A program made the position numbers and the translations under genes. Shown here one piece after another: positions 55,705-64,000 of a DNA stretch of 64,000 bases. A model generated the notes under the pieces. That model was not told the origin of the DNA and ran no database searches. It was given only the letters and a program-made list of their open reading frames with translations. Origin of the DNA: Globodera rostochiensis (Eukaryota; Nematoda; Chromadorea; Rhabditida; Heteroderidae); contig JAEVLN010000018.1 of the NCBI GenBank assembly GCA_018350325.1, positions 376,185 through 440,184 on the forward strand, read 5' to 3'. The stretch's first letter is position 1. The number at the start of each line of letters is the position of its first letter.

Positions 55705-58700
55705 CACCATTCATTCATCAATCTCCGCTGTCTTGTCTGTTCATCATTCATTTTCTTGTTCATAATATCCCCCCCCCCTTCCCCCCCCCCTTCTGCTGAT
55801 GCTGCCGTTTTCTCCCTCTTTTTTCAGCATTACCCCCCTCCCCTCACCCCGGGTGCTGATTTGCATTTTTTGGTCAGCAAATGCACCCCAACACCAACAT
55901 AAACATTCACCATATTTCAGCGTTCCCATAGAAAACGGAGACTCTCCACGCTCCCCCCCCCTCCCATTTTACCCCATCCCCTCCCCTCACTGCTTCCATT
56001 CACCTCGCGCTTCTCAATTTTTTTCTCCGATTAGGCTTCCAGCAGATTGCAAAATTTTAAATCCAAATTTTTGTTTGCAAATATAATTCCGCTTGATCTA
56101 TCGGTCCTGCTCTTGTATCATGTGGCTTCTGATCTAATCAGTTGGCTACTAAGATCACTTCTGAGCTGATCAGGCTTTTTTGTCTTGGTCTGATCGGTCC
56201 TTTCCTTTAATCATGCGGATCTGTGATCAATGGACAGACCAAGAGACCGGATCATGCCTAGCGCATCGTATTGAATCACTCTGTAGCTTACTAAAGCTGC
56301 TAAAAATTGTGCATGGCCCAAAGATTAATACATTGAGACGGTGACATCGACACCGCAGAACAAAGGTTGGTTGGTCAATGTCGTGTCTCCCCAACTCAGC
56401 TGCAGAGGTGGAGGTGGCAGCAGCGCAGCAGTATAGGAAAGCTCAAATTACTGCTACGAAAACCTTTCCCCCTTAGGGGCCCCTGGCCTCTACCCTTGAC
56501 CGCCGACATCCCCCGAAGGGACATTCAATGAAGCGGGTGGATGCTTTCTTTGTCTTCGCCTTCCCCCCTCTCTCTATTGACCTTCATCCAACTTTCAAGT
56601 GCCCCCGGGGTCTGTCACTGGGCCCAGTTGGGGGGCCCTGTCTTTGATGTCATAATTTTGCTCCATAAAGCTAGTGACTTTATTATTTATGTTCAATACA
56701 TAAATATATTTTACTCGGCCCAAAGAAACAATTTCTTCAAATTATAAATCTCCCATTGTACCAATCTTTTGCTTTCATCTCCGATCATGTCTGATCAACG
56801 CTATCTCATTTTTTAGTCTTATTGATATAAAAATTTATAAATTTTTTCGTTTAGATTCCGTTGTCCCATTCATTTCCGATCAGAACAACTCACATTTCCT
56901 GGAAACCCGATATTTAACCCATATCCGCTTTTATCTCCGATCATTTCTGATCAGACCTCAATATTTGTGGCTTGCTTGAATGTTTCCTCATTTTTAATCC
57001 ATTAATTTTGATTTTAAAGAATTTCCAGAAAACTTTCAACAATTTGTTCCACCAATTACATTCCATTGTCCCATTCGTTTCCGTTTTCATCTCCAATCAG
57101 ATCTGATCAAATATCCGGTATTTTACCCAAAGGCATATTTATACGTACGTACATACTCCACATCTGTTGGCTCTTGAAAATCGCTTCTTTCTGCTTCTCT
57201 TTTTGCCTTTTTCCCATTGTTCGTGGGGCTTGCCGATTGGGGGCCCCATCCCGCGTCGCGCGCATTGTTCCGGCGGCGGAAATTGTTGACAGAATGCTTT
57301 CTCTCTGCCCAAGAATTCCCGCTTCTCTGCTTCAAACCAATTTTGCTGCTTAAGCTCATCAAAATAAGTTTGAGCTTGGTGGGAACAAAGTTTCCGCGAT
57401 TGGCCAATTCAGTGCCAGGCAAAATCGAGAGTTGAGTCCCGGCTTACTGTCCAAAACCGCTCCGACAATTTTACACAACCAATCTTTTGTCTTATATGAA
57501 AAAGCCTGAAAAGTGTATACTAAAACCCGGGAACCCGACATTTTCTGGCATTTCCAACTCGCCCTGGTGTTGAGCTTGCTTACTTGATTGTTGTGAAAAA
57601 GGCTATAATAGCCCAGGGTGCTTGCTGATTGCCCAACTCTTCCCCCCCCCCCCCCCCCCTCGGGCGCTGGATACACCAAAGTTCGCTCGGACCCGTTCGC
57701 GCCGGCGTCAGAAAGCGGGCGGATTTGAAATTGGGGCTCACCAACCAGCCGCACAGGACGAGGCCATCCCATCGCTGTCGTCCCCGGCGGCGGCGGGGGG
57801 GGGGATTTATTGAAGTGGGCCAATGCACGAGAAAATTGATCGGCAACTTCATCCCCAAAATTGCGGGATGATTGATGCTGCTGCCGTAGCCGTACATAAT
57901 GTAACTGCTCTGCTGGGTGGTTGGTCCCCTTCCCTACTTCTCCCATTTTGAACTCCTTATTCAAATTTCGAACATCGGGATCTGTTGAAGTTCGAGACTC
58001 TGGATTAAAAATTATAAATACAAGACTTGAATGTTTGTGCGAAGAAAAACTGTGTATTATATCTCACCCACCCCGCTCATTTTGGGTCAATCGCCGCCAG
58101 GCATATCCTCTTCCCCATTCATCTTCATCTGCCGAACGCGAAGAATCACCCGTCCCCTGGGGGGTGGGGGCAGATAAAATCAACATCATTCCCACACCCC
58201 GGGCATCATCACTCTTTTTCAACTGTGTTCTTCCAACATAGACCATAAAAACTCGATTGATCAGCGCCCAAATGCTCAAGTTTTCATCAAAAATGCATTA
58301 ATCCTGTTTTTTTGAAAGCAAAAATTAATTTAATTTGAATTTTTAGTCATTGCCTAAAGCGCTTTTATTTTTTACTATCGATTTTGAAGGTCCGAAGCAT
58401 TTTAATTTGCGTTTTTCAATTTAGATATATCCATTTTTTACGGAAAAAATAAATTTATGGTGCACAAAATAAACATTATAAATAAATATTTGACCGTGTT
58501 GCCCCCGAGGCGATGATTAATTGCCCCTCCAGCGCAATTACTAGTTGCATTCTCTCCTTTAATGCTTGTGTATGTGTGGAAACGGATCCGCCAAATTCAT
58601 TCAAAAAATTTTGCAAAATTCAAATTTGTTAATTCTAACGCAATTTTGTGCCTAATTTAACAAACTTTTTTATTTATTCAAATTAAAGCCATTTTTTGGG

Positions 58701-59238
58701 CCATTGGACCTCCCCTTTGAATTATGCCAAAATTTTTGAGTAAATCAATAAAATTGTTACAATTTTTTTTTTTGCAGACAATTGCAAATAATTGCAAGGT
58801 TGGAATCTTCAAAATGATCAGCAACAAATGATCAATTCCCTCTTTCGTGTAATAAATTGTCCGCGCACATTCCCTTTTTTCCGTTCCGCCAAAAACCCTC
58901 CTCCCATTTTATGTATTATTGACATTGAAAATCCAACGGATTACGCCGAATTTTTCACATTTTCAGTGTCAAATTAAATTTGTCTAAAATTTTAATCCTT
59001 TGGGACGCATATTCGGGTAAATTTTTAGGGTGAAAATGAAAAAAATTTGCCCTTTTCGGGTTTGATGCATTTTCTTTTAGCAAGTTTTAGGAAAAAAGTA
59101 CACATTTTACTCGATTAATGGTCATTTTCAGCTACCTAAATCCCAGCCCTGTAGTTAGTATACATAAAAATTATACATAATAAAATTATAATACAATTCA
59201 TTAGCAGCCCTTCGGCAAAATGAAATAAATGGAAGAAA
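55705..59238. other. Gene-poor region upstream of the EGF-repeat gene
   Basis: AT-rich with C-runs (55769-55791, 57641-57659) and frequent tgatcag phrases. On the minus strand an open frame of about 200 codons (57964-57359) is proline- and glycine-rich in the middle and has no recognisable domain; one could read AEQLHYVRLRQQHQSSRNFG from it, but splice partners are lacking. I support no gene here. Confidence 0.35.
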
Positions 59239-61828
59239 ATGCAACTTGATTTGTTCAAAGATGGACAACAATTTTATAAATATTATGCCCGAACTGTGCC
59301 CCTCTACCTCCTCTTTCTGCTTGTCCTCCTCCCACAAGGTTGGGCAATTTGGGGGGGGGGACGGTAAATTTTAAAAATTTAAAAATTAACCGTGCTTTCG
59401 GAGCTCGGATACGCTCTACGCGCTAGTTTTGTAAGATTTTTTGAGGTTTTTTGTCATTTTTATTAAGGGGAACGAGTTGATGAAAAGGGAACGAGTTGAT
59501 ATTTTACCCTTTTTCAGCCCTTCCGGTGTCTTCAGCAGGCCCAAGTAATGATGTCGCGGCGGCGGCGACCAGAGAAAAGTGCCGATCAAATGTGTGCTTC
59601 AATGAGGGCGAATGCTTTGTGACCCGGGGCGGCGGCCGGGCGACCAAATTCTTTTGCGAGTGCAGGCACAAATTTTTCGAAATTTTTGATTTTTTTTTTT
59701 TATTATAAAGTCCCCCCCCCCTCCCTCCGACCCATTAAAGGCGCGGCTTTGCTGGCCTACTGTGTGAACTAAAGTGCGAGTTGCGGTGCCAAAACGGTGG
59801 AAAATGCCAAAAATTGGCGGAGAAAGGCGAATTTTGCGAGTGCCCTGGGGGTAATGGAATTTTTTCCAATTTCATTGCTTTAGTCTGTCCATTTTTTCGT
59901 TTTTTTAATGACATTAGGGTTATTATTTTTAAATATATATTATTTACATATTATTTTCCAGGATTTCGAGGTCCGTTGTGTGCCGAAAACGACAAAATCA
60001 ATGCCGAACAGTTGGAAGACTGCCGTCATAATGCGCGCGCATGCCCATTTGCGCACGTTTGCCTGCAAGACCCCGAGAGCGGCGAATTCCATTGCGAGTG
60101 CGTAAAAAAATTAATAAAAAATCAAAAAAACCCCCGAGGGGATTAGTGCTTAAAATTTTTAATTTCCTTTTTTTGTAGAAGGAATCAGTGCTTGCGATGG
60201 GGACAGTCGCCGTGCGCCAACAACGCAACATGCCGACCAATTAAGGTGGGCGGTTCGGACTGATTACATTTAGAAACCCGGATCAAAGCCGGGTTCGCTT
60301 TTCACGGCATTTTAGAATGGCAAATTTAGCTAAATTTTAAAATGTCGCAAAATAAACTGTTTTTAATGGACTTAAAAATTAGTATCGAAATAAATTTGGC
60401 ATATTTTCAATTATATTTAAACAAATATTTCGATTTAAATCAGTATTTGATTTGTTAAATCATAAATGTTAAATTCAATATTCCCGTTAAAGGATGACTT
60501 TGTCTGTGAGTGCCCGGCCGGCTTTCACGGACGGCATTGTGCCGATGACATTGATGAATGCCTGGAGGCAAATGTTGGGCGCAGTGCCGAAGGCGATGCC
60601 GGTGCCGATTTTGTGCGCGGGCCATGCCAAAATGGGGGCGAATGCGTCAACACGCCCGGCACATTTGAATGCCAATGCGCGCCAGGATATGAAGGTGGGG
60701 GTGCCAGAATCGTCGAATTTGTCAATTCTTCATTTCTGCCTTTTGCGTTTTGTTTTGTTGTTCTTATTCGATGTTTTCAACGTGATTAGTAGAGCCCGGC
60801 TTTATATTGACTAAAAAAAACGTGAAAAATTGACTTAAAATATTGACCAAAAACCCCAAAAAATGCCAAAATATTGATTAAAAAAATAAGATAACACAAA
60901 ATCAGTTTAACAATAGAAATTTTTCTAGAATTCCTAAAATATTGATTTATTAGGAAAAACTGTCAAAATATGTATTGATTTATTTTCAAAAAAAGCCAAA
61001 TATTGATTTATATTGACTCGCTCTAGTTGTAAAATTTTTCGAAATGATTGCTATTTCTGGGCTTCTTCTCGTCAAACCCTGTTCGTTTAAAATCTGAAAA
61101 TCAGGGCTCTAGTGATTAGGGCAGAAACATGATGTAATCCGATTGATCAAATTTATCGGATCATGATGATCATGATTTGTTTAAAAATTTCTTAAATTCT
61201 TTTTTATACATTTTTGAGGTTCAATCTGCCAAAATCACATCGGTGCGTGCGCAAAAAGTCCCTGCGGCGAGCGTGGCACGTGCAAAGACATGGACAACAA
61301 CGGCACCTACGAGTGCAATTGTTATGGCAACTTCACGGGCAAACATTGTGAGACGGAATGCCAACCCCCGCGCGTTTTGGTGACTCATTTGAATGAGAGT
61401 GGCGCGCACGCTGCTTTGGCGTCGTGCATTTGCCCGCCAGGGAAAATGGTGGGCCAAAATTTTGAAACCTTTTTTATAATATTAAAGGAATTTAATTTAA
61501 TTTAATTTTTGTCCTGAAAAATCAGTTCTTAGGGATATTGAAAATGTAAAATAACATTTTCAGGGAGAAAACTGTGAGTTGCACGTGACACCTTGCAGCG
61601 GAGAAGATGCCCGAGGGCAGTGCCAAAACGGGGGACAATGCGTGCCGGCGGGCTCAAAAGCATTTTGCATATGCCCTACGGGGTTAAAATAAAAAATTTA
61701 TTTTTATTTTATATTATAATGCAATTTTCAAACAGTTTTTCTGGTCCAACATGTGAACAGCGTGATGTGAACGCTGATGAAGGCCTTCAAAAAAGCTCCA
61801 AGTTGTCCGAAGAATGCACTGTCAATGG
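59239..61828 (+). CDS. Secreted or membrane EGF-repeat protein (5' part, continues past window)
   Basis: It starts at 59239 with MQLDLFKDGQQFYKYYAR and then a hydrophobic signal (VPLYLLFLLVLLPQA). Exons: 59239-59338, 59518-59665, 59741-59850, 59962-60101, about 60179-60246, 60493-60694, 61219-61448, 61564-61682 and 61736-61828. At least seven EGF-like modules are visible, for example CQNGGKCQKLAEKGEFCEC, DIDECLEANVG..CQNGGECVNTPGTFECQC (calcium-binding type), CGERGTCKDMDNNGTYECNC and CQNGGQCVPAGSKAFCIC. Such arrays occur in Notch-pathway receptors and ligands, Crumbs and similar proteins; no DSL, laminin-G or LNR domain is in view, so the family is open. The intron after 59665 has a GC donor (CAG then GCACAA). 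One junction (after 60101) is one base out of phase. Later introns hold MITEs at 60790 and 62045; the remaining exons lie beyond 64000. Confidence 0.85.
60790..61111. mobile_element. hAT-like MITE, 322 bp, 'atattgac' type, in EGF-gene intron
   Basis: The ends are TAGAGCCCGGCTTTATATTG and AAATCAGGGCTCTA. The duplication gtgattag is identical at 60782-60789 and 61112-61119. Same family as 34162-34417: the first 100 bp align closely. Confidence 0.93.
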
Positions 61829-62984
61829 GTGGGAGAATGTTTTTTTTTAATTTTGGAAGTTTAAATTAAAAATATAATCCGGACCGATCGTCGAGATTCT
61901 TGAACGAAATCTCGATCGGTCCTCAAGCTCTGGCTCTAATTAAAAGTGTCTTGCGACTTTTCGGATACAAATTATTCCCAAATTCGGGAATCTCGAGAGA
62001 ATCAAAAATACAAATAATTTCGAACAAAATGTCAGAGTCTCAAACAGAGCTGGGCGAAATTTCGTTTCGTTTCGTTTCGTGTTTTTAGTTATTTTTTGGG
62101 CGTTTCGTGTGCGGGATAAATCCCGCAAAATCCCGCAAATCCCGCATTTTAAATTTGCGGGATCCCGCGCGGGATTGCGGGATTTTTTCAAAAAAATCAA
62201 AACACCTTTCACTGAACCGAATCGTTCAATTTTAGTATCATTTGAATGCTCTTATTTGTCTGAAACTACTTGTAACTAGAGCCGGGACCGGGGTTATAAC
62301 CCGGGACCGGAACCGTGAAAGCCGGGATCGGAATTTTAACTTTTTAAAAACCGAGATTGGGATTAACAGGGATTGACAATGGGGGAATTTTTTTGTTCAA
62401 ACATTTTTTTCGAAAATTACTTTATGAATAACGCAATAAAAAGTGGAAAACACACCCCTAAACGAATTTTTTTTTGGCTTGCCCCCCCCCCCCCCCCCCT
62501 CCCCCCCCCCCCACCAAAAAAATTTTCTGGCTAGCCTTGGGGTCGGCGGTGCCGATAGGCGCCGCCGAGAAAATTTTGAAGATTTAACGATATTTGTTAA
62601 GGGAATTGCACCCTAAATTAAAAAATACGGTAATTTTTTGAACCTTTTTAAGAATCGGGGGGGGGCAGGCGGTGCCGACCATGACCCCCCTCGGCTCACC
62701 CCCCCTGGCTACGGGCATGGTCTTTTCTGGTAAATAGCCAACTCGCTACTTTTATCCCGACTCGTCGGGACAAAAGTAGCGAGTTGGGGAGTAGCGAGTT
62801 GGCAGGTAGCGAGTTGGGTGTGATCCATCTTTTCTATGGTTTTGGGATTCGTCCAACCATAAAAAAAGAAAAATCCAAAAAGTAAAAAGATGCCAACAAA
62901 ATTTGTAACGATTGAAAAAACGAAGAAGAAATTGTTTACTTTAGTACAAACACTCACTGAAAACTATTAAAATTAATTCGCACT

Positions 62985-63045
62985 GTAGGGGTTTGAACCC
63001 TCACCCTCAAATCTTACGGACAGCACCAGTACCACTTAGCCACAC
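62985..63045 (-). repeat. tRNA-like segment inside composite element
   Basis: Minus strand: box A TGGCTAAGTGG (63042-63032) fits the consensus exactly, and box B GGGTTCAAACCCC (63000-62988) fits well. Flanks do not form an acceptor stem. Confidence 0.5.
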
Positions 63046-63385
63046 TATGTCTTGACTCACAACCAAAAATCCCACCCACTTGGTACTTTAATTTGAATGA
63101 TTTGGCAAAATGTCAAACCTAATTTTGAATAAATGACATTATTCACTAACAAAATGATCAATCCCGCAAATCCCGCACCTAAATTGCGGGATCCCGCTGC
63201 GGGATTTTTTTTTGAAATCTTTGCGGGAGCGGATTTGCGGGATTAATCCCGCAAAACGCAAAAAATGCGGGATTGCGGAGCGGGATCCCGCAAAATCCCG
63301 CGCGGGATCCGCTCCCGCGCCGCACTCTATTAAGGACCACGAAAAAGCACAAAGATTGAGTTTTTTTGATCAAAATCCCACTCAA

Positions 63386-63445
63386 GTGTTGGTGTAGTGG
63401 TGAGTGTTTTTGAGTTGTAGTTGACGCTGGGGTTCATATCCTCTA
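63386..63445 (+). repeat. tRNA-like segment inside composite element, second
   Basis: Box A-like TGGTGTAGTGG (63390-63400) and box B-like GGGGTTCATATCC (63429-63441). No acceptor pairing. Confidence 0.45.
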
Positions 63446-64000
63446 CTGTGTAAATGATTTTTTCCTATTTTCTCTGAACATTTATGGCTATATATAAACA
63501 ATTATAAAAATTCTTTTAATTTTCCAATTTTTTAAGAACATTTAGATCACAATTCACAAGTTTTCATTTTATTTTGATTGGACAAAATCATAGACAAGAC
63601 CCTTTTGTTTTGCAACATTTGTAATTTTAGACCAATTTTCTTAACAAATCTTGTTTAATTTTTAAATTTTTGGCCTCCTCCCATTTCAAGAACAAAAATT
63701 ACCGTATTTTAAAATATTGGTTGAAAATCTTTTAACAAATTGAGTCAAAAATTCAAAATTTTCTCGGCGACGATGTTAAAAAACTTGTTTTCTTGAAAAA
63801 TCACAGAAATGCAGAAAACTAGAAAAATAATGCCCCAAAAATCAAACATAATTTTAAAAAAAAATTTATTTCGTTTCCGTTTCGTTTCGTGTTTCGTTAA
63901 TTGAAAACAAAAAAATTTTTCGTTTCGTTTCGTCGGAAAAAAAAATTTGAGTTTCGCCCAGCTCTGGTCTCAAACAGATTTCGGAATCATTGACAAAATA

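Larger units (their letters stand above)
62045..63966. mobile_element. hAT-like composite element, 1.9 kb, perfect 8-bp TSD
   Basis: The ends CAGAGCTGGGCGAAATTTCG and GAGTTTCGCCCAGCTCTG are inverted repeats followed inward by tttcg iterations. The duplication gtctcaaa is identical at 62037-62044 and 63967-63974. Inside are aaatcccgcaaatcccgc iterations (62110-62190, 63160-63325), a C-run with the ggcggtgccgataggcgccg module (62549), and two tRNA-like segments. No transposase frame is seen. Confidence 0.9.

Noticed and set aside
57359..57964. 201-codon minus-strand open frame
   Set aside because: No recognisable domain; crosses G/C homopolymers; no supporting neighbours.

Overview
The window is animal nuclear DNA, most probably from a nematode. 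The genes have many short introns and metazoan products: a CED-3-type caspase, Scribble, KICS2, a type-B carboxylesterase, LAMTOR5, DCN-1, a mitochondrial folate carrier and an EGF-repeat protein. Repeated GC-AG introns and a heavy load of small inverted-repeat transposons fit a plant-parasitic cyst nematode (Heteroderidae). The genus is inference; no species-diagnostic sequence was recognised.

Layout. 1-5.8 kb: tandem array of an FBXO30/40-like zinc-finger gene (one copy cut by the window edge, one spanning copy, one copy with a large deletion). 5.9-9.2 kb: a small unidentified gene running into a CED-3-like caspase. 10.2-15.0 kb, minus strand: scattered exons of a second LRR+PDZ (LAP) gene, heavily invaded by transposons. 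15.0-21.8 kb: tandem repeats, an inverted repeat and transposon relics without a convincing gene. 21.8-31.3 kb: a near-complete Scribble orthologue with an LRR block and at least three PDZ domains. 32.0-35.9 kb: KICS2 (C12orf66), a KICSTOR subunit. 36.5-43.2 kb: a secreted, membrane-anchored carboxylesterase with a 1.6 kb satellite in one intron. 43.8-46.7 kb, minus strand: DCN-1 followed by LAMTOR5. 48.3-50.8 kb: an SLC25A32-like carrier. 50.8-59.2 kb: no recognised gene. 59.2 kb to the end: the 5' part of a signal-peptide-bearing EGF-repeat gene with transposons in its introns.

The most striking feature is a large set of short terminal-inverted-repeat elements. At least ten have ends beginning TAG or CAG and perfect 8-bp target-site duplications, the pattern of hAT transposons. 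Their interiors are degenerate iterations of a short word that resembles their own ends. Several share one conserved internal block while the iterated word differs from element to element. One is nested in another, and its empty site survives in a neighbouring repeat copy.

Functionally, KICS2 and LAMTOR5 belong to the lysosomal mTORC1 nutrient-sensing system, and two LAP-type polarity proteins lie 7 kb apart on opposite strands. Several genes have one-base frame conflicts, three of them at homopolymers, so base-level accuracy of the assembly should be considered before calling pseudogenes.
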